The notes beneath the pieces are model-generated. The model was not told the DNA's origin, ran no database searches, and saw only the letters and a list, made by a program, of their open reading frames with translations. A DNA stretch of 64,000 nt from JABIBT01 sp964481835 (GTDB taxonomy: Archaea > Nanobdellota > Nanobdellia > SCGC-AAA011-G17 > PNOQ01): assembly GCA_964481835.1 (NCBI GenBank), contig CAYZTT010000002.1:1-64000 (forward strand), read 5' to 3'. A program made the position numbers and the translations under genes. Positions 8,462-15,961 of the stretch are shown here, one piece after another; positions within the stretch are counted from its first letter, which is position 1, and each line of letters starts with the position of its first letter.

Positions 8462-10246
8462 TTATTTAATGTAGCCTCCCTTTTGGAGATTCCAGAGTTT
8501 TTTATACTCTCCTTCTTGTTGGATTAGCTCATTATGGGGGCCTTTCTGTATTATCTTTCCTTTTTTTAGTACTACAATTGTATCTGCCTGCATTATTGTA
8601 GAGAGCCTATGGGCAATTATAATGGAGGTTCTTCCTTTCATCAATCTTTCTAGATCTTTTTGAATTTCATATTCTGTGTGAGAATCTAGAGAGGATGTGG
8701 CTTCATCTAGAAGCAATACTTTTTTATTGGCTAGGATTGCTCTGGCTATTGAAACTCTTTGTTTTTCTCCGCCAGATAGTTTGACTCCCCTTTCGCCAAC
8801 AATAGTATGTTCCTTGTATGGAAAGTCATTTACTACCCTATCTAGTTGTGCGAATTTTATTGCCCTCATTACTTCTTTTTTTGTGGCCCTTGGGTTTGAG
8901 AATTTGATGTTATTGTATATGGAGTCGTCAAATAGTATACACTCTTGAGGAACTATGCTTAATTCAGATCTTAGGGATTCTTGTTTTATGTCTTTTATGT
9001 CTTTCCCATCAATTAGTATCCCTCCGGAGTTTACATCGTATAATCTGTAAATTAACTTTACTAGTGTGGATTTTCCTGAGCCTGAGTGTCCTACGAAGGC
9101 AACCTTTTTGTTTTTGGGGATTCTTAAGCTAAAGTTTTTGAGGAGTCCTTTTTTTTCGTGATATCTAAATGATACGTTTTTGAATTCTATATCTCCATTT
9201 TCTATTTTTAGTGCCTTTGCGTTTGGCTTGTCTTGTATATCATTTTCTATTTTTCCGTATTGGAATAAGGATTCAAAATCTGCCATTGCCCTGTAATAGT
9301 TTCTTATCCCGTGTACAAATCCAAATAGTGGGCCCATTACTGTTCCGAATACTGTATGTATGAAAACAACAGTCCCCAGCGTCATCTCTCCGTTCAAGAA
9401 AGCCACTATTGGAAAATAAATTATTAGGAATGTCCCTATGCCAAGTATTAATGATTGCCCTGCATCGAGCCATCTAAAATATCCCCAGTGTTTTAACATG
9501 GCAACTTTTGTATTTTTTATTAGTTTGAGGAATTTGTTTTTTATTCCGTCTTCTTTCCCAAAGTGTTTTATGGAATCTATGTTCATCATAAAATCGCTTA
9601 GATGGGCTTTTTCGACATCTTCTGTCTCATTTGCTATTACATTGTACTCTCTTTGCATTTGTTGGATTATGAAACTATACCCAATAAATACTAAAATTGT
9701 TATGAATGCCACCAATGCCGGCACCCAGGTAAAATATAACATGGATGCTCCGACTACAATTAATTGGAATAATAATGGGGCAGTGTTAAATATCAAGACG
9801 TCAGTCATTCGTTCTATTGCAGAGCTCCCCCTCATAATTCTGGATATTAATGATCCTGTTTTATGGGAGGTGTGAAAATTGTGAGAGAGGTGAACTATGT
9901 GATTGAAGAACTTCCTTTTTATGTCAAGCATTAGGTTTGCATCTAAATTATTAATTAAATGTAGATATATCCATTTTAAGAGTGTTCTAGTCAATCTTGA
10001 GGCAAGGAATATTCCTGCGATAATCAGTAAAGTTTCTACGAAGAGTTCTCTGTCTAGGTTGCCTGCGGCATATTCTGTTCCTTGATCTACAATGACCTTG
10101 AATAGAAAAGGGGTTAAGACCATTATTGCGGCCAGAATTAAAGCTATAGATAATATAGTTGCAAAAAGGAATTTATAATTACTTAAAAGGCTCCAATATT
10201 CTCTCATATTGTACTTGAAATCGATATCTCGTTTGATTTTTCTCAT
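8462..10246 (-). CDS. ABC exporter, fused membrane and ATPase domains
   Basis: A 594-aa half-transporter of the MsbA/MdlB type. Residues 20-330 hold six hydrophobic membrane segments; the ATPase follows with Walker A GHSGSGKST (386-394), signature LSGGEKQR, Walker B VLLLDEATSSLD and the IIAHRLSTI switch. It likely works as a homodimer exporting lipid, drug or peptide; substrate unknown. A TATTTAAAC box sits only about 18 nt before the ATG, so translation may begin at the second methionine, codon 14 (MREYW). Confidence 0.92.
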   Translation of the reverse strand: MRKIKRDIDFKYNMREYWSLLSNYKFLFATILSIALILAAIMVLTPFLFKVIVDQGTEYAAGNLDRELFVETLLIIAGIFLASRLTRTLLKWIYLHLINNLDANLMLDIKRKFFNHIVHLSHNFHTSHKTGSLISRIMRGSSAIERMTDVLIFNTAPLLFQLIVVGASMLYFTWVPALVAFITILVFIGYSFIIQQMQREYNVIANETEDVEKAHLSDFMMNIDSIKHFGKEDGIKNKFLKLIKNTKVAMLKHWGYFRWLDAGQSLILGIGTFLIIYFPIVAFLNGEMTLGTVVFIHTVFGTVMGPLFGFVHGIRNYYRAMADFESLFQYGKIENDIQDKPNAKALKIENGDIEFKNVSFRYHEKKGLLKNFSLRIPKNKKVAFVGHSGSGKSTLVKLIYRLYDVNSGGILIDGKDIKDIKQESLRSELSIVPQECILFDDSIYNNIKFSNPRATKKEVMRAIKFAQLDRVVNDFPYKEHTIVGERGVKLSGGEKQRVSIARAILANKKVLLLDEATSSLDSHTEYEIQKDLERLMKGRTSIIIAHRLSTIMQADTIVVLKKGKIIQKGPHNELIQQEGEYKKLWNLQKGGYIK

Positions 10247-10285
10247 TTTAGATAGGTTTAAATATTATTTTCACGTATTATATAT

Positions 10286-10375
10286 ATGCCAAAACGAGAC
10301 GTAATGGATAATTCAAACACCTCTCCTAAATATGATTGTCTCGATGAGGAGTATATTTCTGAGGATGAAGATTAA
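10286..10375 (+). CDS. Putative 29-aa acidic micropeptide
   Basis: An ATG 29 nt downstream of a GGTTTAAATAT box opens a 29-codon frame beginning MPKRDVMDNS and ending in an acidic tail (SEDED). The position of the ATG relative to the TATA-like box is what leaderless genes in this window show. The frame is short enough to be chance, so this is a candidate only. It diverges from the ABC exporter gene and shares its AT-rich promoter. Confidence 0.3.
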   Translation: MPKRDVMDNSNTSPKYDCLDEEYISEDED

Positions 10376-10459
10376 TTTGCGAAATAGATTTAAAAATGTT
10401 TTTGTTGTAAATCCTATTTAGAAAGGTTTTTAAATTGAAAAATTAAAATTAGGTTATAG

Positions 10460-10654
10460 GTGAATGTATTGGTTAAGAAAGAAATTAAGGCAAAATCTAC
10501 AGTAGCTGTTAGGTCTATGCTCGTTGTTAGTGGATTAATTTCTCTTGTTTTGGGATATTTACTTTGGAATAATATCTGGACCTTAGAACAAATAATTGCA
10601 ATTATCTTATTCATCGCGGGCCTGTTCAAATTATTGATGGGTTTGTTTAGATAA
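10460..10654 (+). CDS. Small two-helix membrane protein
   Basis: A 64-aa protein starting at GTG (10460) or TTG (10469), with two hydrophobic helices (about 19-37 and 45-62) joined by NNIWTLEQ. It resembles the next gene product in layout (helix, short turn with W and acidic residue, helix), suggesting tandem duplication. The promoter is ATTTAGAAAGG plus TTTTTAAAT at 10409-10436. Function unknown. Confidence 0.6.
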   Translation: MNVLVKKEIKAKSTVAVRSMLVVSGLISLVLGYLLWNNIWTLEQIIAIILFIAGLFKLLMGLFR

Positions 10655-10671
10655 AGGGAGGTGAAATATAA

Positions 10672-10875
10672 ATGCCAGCAAAAAAAGTTGCACCTGTAGC
10701 ACAACCGAAGACATGTAATAGTGGAGCTATGAAATGGGTTCATGGATTACTCTTGATTGTATTGGCCGGGTTCTTATGGTGGGGAAGCATCTCAATTGAA
10801 GTTTTCTTCGCAATATTGTTCCTGATCCTGGGAATTAAGACTCTATTCGGCCATGCACATTGTGGTTGCCATTAG
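10672..10875 (+). CDS. Small two-helix membrane protein with His/Cys tail
   Basis: A 67-aa protein preceded by a strong ribosome site (GGGAGGTGA, 10657-10665) that fixes the ATG at 10672. It has two membrane helices (about 22-39 and 43-59) and a C-terminal HAHCGCH motif that could bind a metal. It lies 17 bp after its apparent paralogue and forms an operon with it. A run of eight T follows the gene. Function unknown. Confidence 0.68.
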   Translation: MPAKKVAPVAQPKTCNSGAMKWVHGLLLIVLAGFLWWGSISIEVFFAILFLILGIKTLFGHAHCGCH

Positions 10876-10889
10876 GTAAATTCCAACCC

Positions 10890-10897
10890 TTTTTTTT
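10890..10897 (+). terminator. Poly-T terminator
   Basis: Eight consecutive T residues 15 nt after the stop of the small membrane protein gene, the usual archaeal intrinsic termination signal. No hairpin is needed or seen. Confidence 0.45.
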
Positions 10898-10951
10898 ATT
10901 TGAATTTGGGCTCTAGAGGCCCTGTATTGTTCTAATTCTAGATGTAGAAAG

Positions 10952-10985
10952 CTTTATATATTAGTATTTACCTAATAGTAGTAAC
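10952..10985 (+). promoter_or_regulatory. Promoter with GTAGTAAC at the expected transcription start
   Basis: GTAGAAAG and CTTTATATA (10952-10960) form a BRE/TATA pair; GTAGTAAC lies at 10978-10985, straddling the expected transcription start about 26 nt after the TATA centre. A purine-rich AAGGGGGAAC ribosome site follows before the ATG at 11006. Confidence 0.45.
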
Positions 10986-11005
10986 AAAAGGGGGAACAAT
11001 ACAAA

Positions 11006-11410
11006 ATGAATTTACTCGGAAAATTAGGATATAAAATTTCAAAAGAAACTGCCGGTTTTTTGGCACCTTTAGCTGCTGTATCTAGCATGGCTGGAAAAGG
11101 CGGGGATGGTGTTGGAGACAATCTTGCAGCTATTTATCATGTACCTAAAGCACTCTATGACGTAGGAAAAGCAGTAGTTATGGATGAAGGCATTAGATCA
11201 ACTGGATTCAAACTTATGGGAGATTTGGTTGATATTGTAGGTACTGGAGCACAAAACCTTGTTGAAAGGCCTATTGAAACAGTAGGTACTGCCGCTGGAG
11301 TTTGGGCAGGAACAAGATATGCACCACATTTGGTTAAAGGCGTAGGAAAACTCTTTTCAAGAAGGGGTTCAAGAGATTCAGGTCCACAGCCAATAACAGA
11401 ATCATCATAA
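11006..11410 (+). CDS. Hypothetical protein, Gly/Ala-rich
   Basis: A 134-aa protein of unknown function. It is Gly- and Ala-rich, with amphipathic helices and moderately hydrophobic stretches (about 17-30 and 90-105), and an Arg/Ser tail (RRGSRDSG). It may associate with membranes but has no clear signal peptide. It has a leadered transcript with a GGGGGA ribosome site and belongs to the set of genes with GTAGTAAC in the promoter. No family recognised. Confidence 0.55.
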   Translation: MNLLGKLGYKISKETAGFLAPLAAVSSMAGKGGDGVGDNLAAIYHVPKALYDVGKAVVMDEGIRSTGFKLMGDLVDIVGTGAQNLVERPIETVGTAAGVWAGTRYAPHLVKGVGKLFSRRGSRDSGPQPITESS

Positions 11411-11473
11411 AATTTTTCTTTATTCTTTTTAATCATATAAGTTTTTATAAAGCGCTTAATTTTTTAGTCCTTA

Positions 11474-13306
11474 ATGAAAGATTTATTTCCATTTGATAGC
11501 TATAGAAAAGGGCAAGATTCGTTTATTAAAGTTGTAAATACTGCCTTACAGCATAAAAAAGATGTCTTGGCGCAAGTTCCTACCGGGGTAGGAAAAACTG
11601 CTGCAACGTTAGCTCCGTGCCTTAAATATGCTATAGAGAATGATAAACATGTTATTTTTTTGACTTCCAAGCATACACACCATAAGATTGCTATAGATAC
11701 CCTTAGAGAGATAAAAGAGAAACACAACATTGATTTCCAAGTTGCGGATTTTATTGGGAAGCGATGGATGTGTCCAAGGGAAGATATTGGTGCATTGAAT
11801 TCTAATGAGTTTAGAGTTTTTTGTAAAAATGTTGTTGAGAATAAGGAATGTGAGTTTTATAGGAATTATTATGATAAATCAAAAGTGTTTGTGAATAAAG
11901 GTCTGATGGAGGATTTGAAAAATAATATATATCACGTTGAGGAATTAGTTGAAAAATGCGGAAATGCGCAAGTTTGTAGTTTTGAAGCGGCTGTGGAAAA
12001 TGCGAAGAAAGCAAGGGTCATTATCGTAGATTATTTTCATGTTTTGAATCCTGGAACACGAGAGAGATTTTTTAAGAGAATAAACAAGGAAATGAAAAAC
12101 TGCATTCTAATCTGGGATGAATCCCATAATCTGCCTTCAAGAGCTAGAGATTTGATGTCTGATACCATTAGTACATTTAGTTTGGACTCTGCAATAAAGG
12201 AGGCAGGCAACTTCAACCAAGATTTGGAACCAGAGATAGTTGAAATTAGGAATAAGTTTATGATATTAAGTGAGAAATTAGGTTTAGAGAATAATGAGAT
12301 GTTGGTTACTAAAGATTCCTTTGTGGATGTAGATACAGATACAATAACGAAGATTATGGATACTGCAGACCAGGTTATTGAAGAGGAAAGGAGAAGCTTT
12401 CTTAATGCACTTGGAGGATTCTTGTTAGGTTGGAAGCGAGAGGATAAAAGATTCTCTAGAATTCTAAAAAGAATTTATACCCGGAGTGGAAAACCTTCTA
12501 TGGCACTTTCTTTTAATTGTATGGACCCCAGTATTGTTTTAGAGGATGTGATTAAAGAGGGGCACTCAAATATTTTTATGTCTGGAACCTTATATCCGTT
12601 AGAGATGTATGAAGAGATATTTGGCCTGGATTTGCCCCTTAAAGTAGAATATGAGAATCCGTTTCCTAAGGAAAATAGGCTCGATTTGGTTGTGCCCGCG
12701 ATTTCTACAAAGTTTACCCAGAGGAATAGTGAGATGTATTCTAGGATTGCAGATAACATTAATGAATTGGTTGATATGATAAAAGGGAACAAGATTTTTT
12801 TCTTCCCAAGTTATGATTTAATCTCCAAGGTTAAGGATAAAATAGAGACAAATGATGTCTTTTTTGAAGAAAGTGGGATGGATAAATACACGAGAGAGAT
12901 CTTGTTAGAGAAATTTTCTAGTATGAAGGACAAGGGAGCTACACTTATCGCAGTTTCTTCTGGAAGTTTTGGAGAAAGTATAGATTTGAAAGAAGATAAA
13001 TTAAAGGCCGTTATTGTTGTGGGGATCCCTTTTGCTAAATCCGACCTAGAGAATAAAGAAATAATTAGATATTATGATGAGAAATTTGGAAAGGGCGTGG
13101 AGTATGGATATGTTATTCCAGCATTTACTACTATTTTTCAGAATGTTGGGAGATGCATTAGAAGTGAGAATGATTCGGGGGTTATTATTTATTTGGATGA
13201 GCGATATGCCTGGAGCACTTACCGGAAATATTTCCCCAAAAGTATTGAATTAAGAGGATCTAGAGATTATGATGAAGTTAAAGAATTAATAGAAAAAATA
13301 AATTAA
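11474..13306 (+). CDS. XPD/Rad3/DinG-type DNA helicase with Fe-S cysteines
   Basis: A 610-aa superfamily 2 helicase. It shows Walker A PTGVGKT (36-42), a cysteine-rich insertion (C100, C117, C126, C162, C168) matching the 4Fe-4S domain of XPD-like helicases, a DESH Walker B (215-218; DEAH in most relatives), the MSGTLYP motif and the C-terminal QNVGRCIRS motif VI. Such enzymes unwind 5'-3' and take part in nucleotide excision repair. A TTTTTATAAAG box about 25-30 nt upstream fits leaderless expression. The last 34 bases of the gene are repeated at 14413-14446, see the repeat entry. Its stop overlaps the convergent gene by 4 bp. Confidence 0.9.
   Translation: MKDLFPFDSYRKGQDSFIKVVNTALQHKKDVLAQVPTGVGKTAATLAPCLKYAIENDKHVIFLTSKHTHHKIAIDTLREIKEKHNIDFQVADFIGKRWMCPREDIGALNSNEFRVFCKNVVENKECEFYRNYYDKSKVFVNKGLMEDLKNNIYHVEELVEKCGNAQVCSFEAAVENAKKARVIIVDYFHVLNPGTRERFFKRINKEMKNCILIWDESHNLPSRARDLMSDTISTFSLDSAIKEAGNFNQDLEPEIVEIRNKFMILSEKLGLENNEMLVTKDSFVDVDTDTITKIMDTADQVIEEERRSFLNALGGFLLGWKREDKRFSRILKRIYTRSGKPSMALSFNCMDPSIVLEDVIKEGHSNIFMSGTLYPLEMYEEIFGLDLPLKVEYENPFPKENRLDLVVPAISTKFTQRNSEMYSRIADNINELVDMIKGNKIFFFPSYDLISKVKDKIETNDVFFEESGMDKYTREILLEKFSSMKDKGATLIAVSSGSFGESIDLKEDKLKAVIVVGIPFAKSDLENKEIIRYYDEKFGKGVEYGYVIPAFTTIFQNVGRCIRSENDSGVIIYLDERYAWSTYRKYFPKSIELRGSRDYDEVKELIEKIN
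13269..13302 (+). repeat. 34-bp direct repeat, copy 1 (helicase 3' end)
   Basis: These bases encode the last residues (YDEVKELIEKIN) of the helicase and are identical over 34 nt to 14413-14446. The two copies bracket the 13303-14274 gene on one side and abut the related 14455-14826 gene on the other. Confidence 0.8.
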
Positions 13307-14274
13307 ATTATTAAATCGTCTGAAGGAACTTCAGCAATGTTATCTTTTGAACCTGGTTGAATTGGATCTTTGATAACAGGAATTTGATACTGAACTTCTA
13401 GATTTTCTTCGTCAAAATTGGCTCCACTTACATTAACTATAAACCTTAATGGTTCTAGTGATGGTTTTGCTTTAACTACAACGAATGCTTGAAATACATA
13501 GGCCTTGTCTTTTTCTAGAAATTCAAGTTCGTTTGATTTTAGATATTTTACTTCGTATGATTCTTGATTTGTTTCTAGATTTAAGACTAAGTTTTGTGCA
13601 TTTACAAATCCTTCATTTGTAGCTTCGACAGCCACCCTATATAAGTAAGTTTCTTCGTCAATTTGCTCACCGATGACCTTATTTTTTAATGAAACTTCAG
13701 TCTTGGCGGGTAGCATGACATTTACTGGAGCATTTACAATTTCCCTGTCAAAGTTGTCTCCTATGACCTTGATATTAAATGTAGGTTTCTCAGCAGTTAT
13801 TTGCTCTAAAGGAACCCCTATTCTAGCTTGGAATACGTAAACTTCGCCAGGCTCTAATGAGTCTAGTGTGTTTGAGTTTAAGTAAGCCATCCTTCCCTGA
13901 ATAGGTAAAGATTCGACTTCAATCTGTATCTCTTCTGCAGTACTTGAACCTTCATTTCTTACCTCAACTGCGAGATCATATATGAAGATATCTACATCCA
14001 GTTGCCCAACTATTTTAGTTCTTACTGAAATATCAGTTGTTTCAGGCGCAGGATCTATTCCAGGATTGCTTGACCCGTATCTTTTTCTGGGAGCTTCCTC
14101 TTCAGTTTCTGTCTCTTGTTCAGTCGTTTCCTCTTCAATTTCTTCGTTTGTTTCTTCAGTAACTTCAAGAGTATTGTCAAAAGATTCATAAGAAAAATTT
14201 GGTACTAAAGCTATACCACTAGCTAGACCAACTAACAATACAAGTGAAATAACGGTTAATATTGCCTTTTTCAT
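13303..14274 (-). CDS. Secreted protein with two CARDB-like beta-sandwich repeats
   Basis: A 323-aa secreted protein: signal peptide (1-20), an E/T-rich low-complexity linker (about 34-62), KRYGSSNPG, then two tandem domains of about 105 residues that align to each other (TKIVGQLDVDIFIYDLAVEVRNEG against NKVIGEQIDEETYLYRVAVEATNEG in part; each later has YLNSN or YLKSN, YVFQA and an FNIKV/FIVNV strand). These look like CARDB/COG1361-type surface repeats. A GAGGT ribosome site precedes the ATG. It appears paralogous to the next gene upstream on the same strand. Confidence 0.7.
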   Translation of the reverse strand: MKKAILTVISLVLLVGLASGIALVPNFSYESFDNTLEVTEETNEEIEEETTEQETETEEEAPRKRYGSSNPGIDPAPETTDISVRTKIVGQLDVDIFIYDLAVEVRNEGSSTAEEIQIEVESLPIQGRMAYLNSNTLDSLEPGEVYVFQARIGVPLEQITAEKPTFNIKVIGDNFDREIVNAPVNVMLPAKTEVSLKNKVIGEQIDEETYLYRVAVEATNEGFVNAQNLVLNLETNQESYEVKYLKSNELEFLEKDKAYVFQAFVVVKAKPSLEPLRFIVNVSGANFDEENLEVQYQIPVIKDPIQPGSKDNIAEVPSDDLII

Positions 14275-14288
14275 TTTGTTACCTCTAT

Positions 14289-14327
14289 GTAGTAACTAGA
14301 ATTAGGTATTTATAAATCTTTCTATTT
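14289..14327 (-). promoter_or_regulatory. Promoter of the secreted CARDB-like gene, with GTAGTAAC element
   Basis: Read on the minus strand: ACAAATAGAAAG then ATTTATAAAT (box at 14309-14317), followed by GTTACTAC (14289-14296) at the expected transcription start and a GAGGTAAC ribosome site before the ATG at 14274. The core wording is nearly identical to the promoter at 296-322. Confidence 0.5.
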
Positions 14328-14329
14328 GT

Positions 14330-14377
14330 ATTAACCGAGTAGTAGTTAAAAAAAGAAAAGGATACTACTTGGTTAAT
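14330..14377. repeat. 15-bp inverted repeat with 18-nt spacer
   Basis: Arm 1 (14330-14344, ATTAACCGAGTAGTA) and arm 2 (14363-14377, TACTACTTGGTTAAT) are complementary at 14 of 15 positions; the odd one would be a G-U pair in RNA. It lies just upstream of the 13303-14274 promoter and contains AGTAGTA, close to the recurring promoter element. It could be an operator or an RNA hairpin ending the upstream minus-strand transcript. Confidence 0.65.
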
Positions 14378-14412
14378 TTCCTTGGGAATTTCAGTCAAGT
14401 GCCTATGGAATC

Positions 14413-14446
14413 ATGATGAAGTTAAAGAATTAATAGAAAAAATAAA
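14413..14446 (+). repeat. 34-bp direct repeat, copy 2 (helicase 3' remnant)
   Basis: Exact 34-nt copy of 13269-13302, still followed by an in-frame stop (codons for DEVKELIEKIK then TAA). It lies outside any gene, immediately after the 3' end of the 14455-14826 gene, in the same relation that copy 1 has to the 13303-14274 gene. Confidence 0.8.
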
Positions 14447-14454
14447 ATAAAAAA

Positions 14455-14826
14455 TTAAGCTGGTGGAAATTCGTCTCCGTGCTGAGCAGCTTCAACGAAA
14501 GGTCCACGAGGTTTTGGTGGTTTTGGAGGATCATCACCGTCGTTTACATTGATCTCCGCGCCATGGTTTTCTTTCCCATATTTCTTGACAACCACCTTGG
14601 GTTCTTCGACCACGGGTTGCTCTTCTTGAACTGGAGTAGCTATTGTTTCTTCTGTTGTTGTTTCTTCAATAGCTGCAGAAGTTTCTTCATTAGTTTGTGT
14701 TTCTGCGCCTTCTTGGCCTGCCTCTACAGTCAGGTAGGAATCGATTACATTGTAAGTTCCAGCAAATACACTCGCTATGAACACTAGAAATACGAAAAAA
14801 GCTATTTTTTTGTTTGTAAATGCCAT
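14455..14826 (-). CDS. Secreted/anchored E/T-rich protein, apparent truncated paralogue
   Basis: A 123-aa protein: hydrophobic N-terminal signal or anchor (7-23), a Glu/Thr-rich region (about 36-74), KKYGKENHG, and a Pro/Gly-rich tail. The layout matches the first part of the 13303-14274 product (signal, E/T-rich linker, KRYGSSNPG), but the two beta-sandwich repeats are missing. The helicase remnant downstream indicates segmental duplication. A CTTTAAATAA box lies about 36 nt upstream. Role unknown, probably surface. Confidence 0.6.
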   Translation of the reverse strand: MAFTNKKIAFFVFLVFIASVFAGTYNVIDSYLTVEAGQEGAETQTNEETSAAIEETTTEETIATPVQEEQPVVEEPKVVVKKYGKENHGAEINVNDGDDPPKPPKPRGPFVEAAQHGDEFPPA

Positions 14827-14917
14827 TTTCTAATTTTTTAGTTATTGTTATTTTATTTAAAGTTATCTGATTGAAGCTTTCAGTAGATTTATATAGTTGA
14901 TTTTCTAGATTGCATTT

Positions 14918-15151
14918 ATGAGATTTATTGAGAAAATTGTCCTATTAGTTGTTATAATCGCTGCCGTAATGGGCTATTTGTACTATAAGGGCGAAATTGA
15001 CATTGGGGTGTTGGATGATGACCTTACAAGCAAGGAATGCTTGGATAAGGGAGGAGTAATTGTTAATTCTTTGAGTGGAGAGTGTGATACCGATAAAATA
15101 GGGGATATTAGCGATTTGAGATGTCCTTGTGTGTGCTGCAGCAGTAGTTAG
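14918..15151 (+). CDS. Small membrane-anchored Cys-rich protein
   Basis: A 77-aa protein: N-terminal membrane helix (about 6-23), an acidic extracellular-looking part, and a C-terminal CPCVCCSSS cluster with two further cysteines (SKECLDKG, SGECDTD). The cysteines could form disulfides or bind metal outside the membrane. An ATTTATATA box about 27 nt upstream fits leaderless expression. No family recognised. Confidence 0.6.
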   Translation: MRFIEKIVLLVVIIAAVMGYLYYKGEIDIGVLDDDLTSKECLDKGGVIVNSLSGECDTDKIGDISDLRCPCVCCSSS

Positions 15152-15174
15152 AAAGGTTTTTAAGTTCTGGTGAT

Positions 15175-15369
15175 ATGAGATTCAGAATGAAAGGGGATAA
15201 ATTTTCTTGTAAAAATTGTAACTATAAATGGGCCAATAAGCGAGAAGTAGAACCCACTGTTTGTCCAGGATGTAATAGCAGCCTGATTAATAATGAAAGC
15301 GAGGTTGGTAAGCAAATTCTGGCAGACGAAGATATTGATGTAATTGATTGGGAAGATGACAGAGAATAA
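15175..15369 (+). CDS. Zinc-ribbon protein
   Basis: A 64-aa protein with a zinc ribbon, CKNCNYKW at 14-21 and CPGCNSS at 33-39, and an acidic tail (DEDIDVIDWEDD). The TATA-like box (15156-15163) is 26 nt before the in-frame ATG at 15187, so codon 5 may be the true start. Its end overlaps the 33-aa frame at 15356. Similar small ribbons bind nucleic acid or transcription machinery, but nothing specific can be claimed. Confidence 0.65.
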   Translation: MRFRMKGDKFSCKNCNYKWANKREVEPTVCPGCNSSLINNESEVGKQILADEDIDVIDWEDDRE

Positions 15370-15457
15370 TCTATCCGCATATAGTGAAGAGGCATCTGAA
15401 GAGGCTCAAGAGATACTTGAGAGGCTAAAGGATAAAAAGCTTGAAGAAGAGGCTTAA
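15356..15457 (+). CDS. Putative 33-aa helical peptide overlapping zinc-ribbon gene
   Basis: An ATG inside the last codons of the zinc-ribbon gene opens a 33-codon frame starting MTENNLSAYSEEA and rich in Glu, Lys and Leu, with heptad-like spacing suggesting one amphipathic helix. The 14-bp overlap is typical of translational coupling in this genome. Too short to be certain. Confidence 0.4.
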   Translation: MTENNLSAYSEEASEEAQEILERLKDKKLEEEA

Positions 15458-15511
15458 AAATATAGTTTTTTGTTCTATAATCTTTTTAAGGATGGTAATT
15501 TTTCTAATTTT

Positions 15512-15961
15512 ATGATTTTTGAGCCCACTGGAGATGATATACTGAATCTTGAACCCAATAATGAGCCATTGGGCAAATGTAAGAAATGTGGGAAGTTGGC
15601 TCCGGGAAAAGATTTTCGATTGCATGACGGATTGGGGGTTATGGTTTGTAAGAATTGTTTTTCTAGTCCTGGGACCCCCGTAAAAAAAGAGGAAACTAAG
15701 GTTATGGTTCCAAAGCCTGTGGAAAAAGAGGTGATTCCGCGGACGATTGTAATAAATAAAGAAGAAGATGTATTTAGAGAGTTAGATCGGCCTGTAAGAG
15801 AGAAGAGAAGATTAGAAAAGAAGAAAGAAGAACAGTATAAGAAAATTACATGTGATAAGTGTAGTTTTAAGTTTAGATATAATGAGAGAAAGAATTGGCC
15901 AAGTATCTGCCCTAGTTGTGGCAGAGATGTTAGGAATTTTAAGAGAGGATTTTTTAATTAA
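15512..15961 (+). CDS. Double zinc-ribbon protein
   Basis: The start is set at ATG 15512 because a CTTTTTAAGG box lies about 26 nt upstream; a longer frame from TTG 15470 would place the box inside the gene. The 149-aa product has an N-terminal ribbon (CKKCGK ... CKNC), a charged Lys/Glu-rich middle and a C-terminal ribbon (CDKCSF ... CPSCG). It is likely a nucleic-acid or ribosome-binding protein; no specific family recognised. Its end converges on tldD with a 4-bp overlap. Confidence 0.65.
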   Translation: MIFEPTGDDILNLEPNNEPLGKCKKCGKLAPGKDFRLHDGLGVMVCKNCFSSPGTPVKKEETKVMVPKPVEKEVIPRTIVINKEEDVFRELDRPVREKRRLEKKKEEQYKKITCDKCSFKFRYNERKNWPSICPSCGRDVRNFKRGFFN

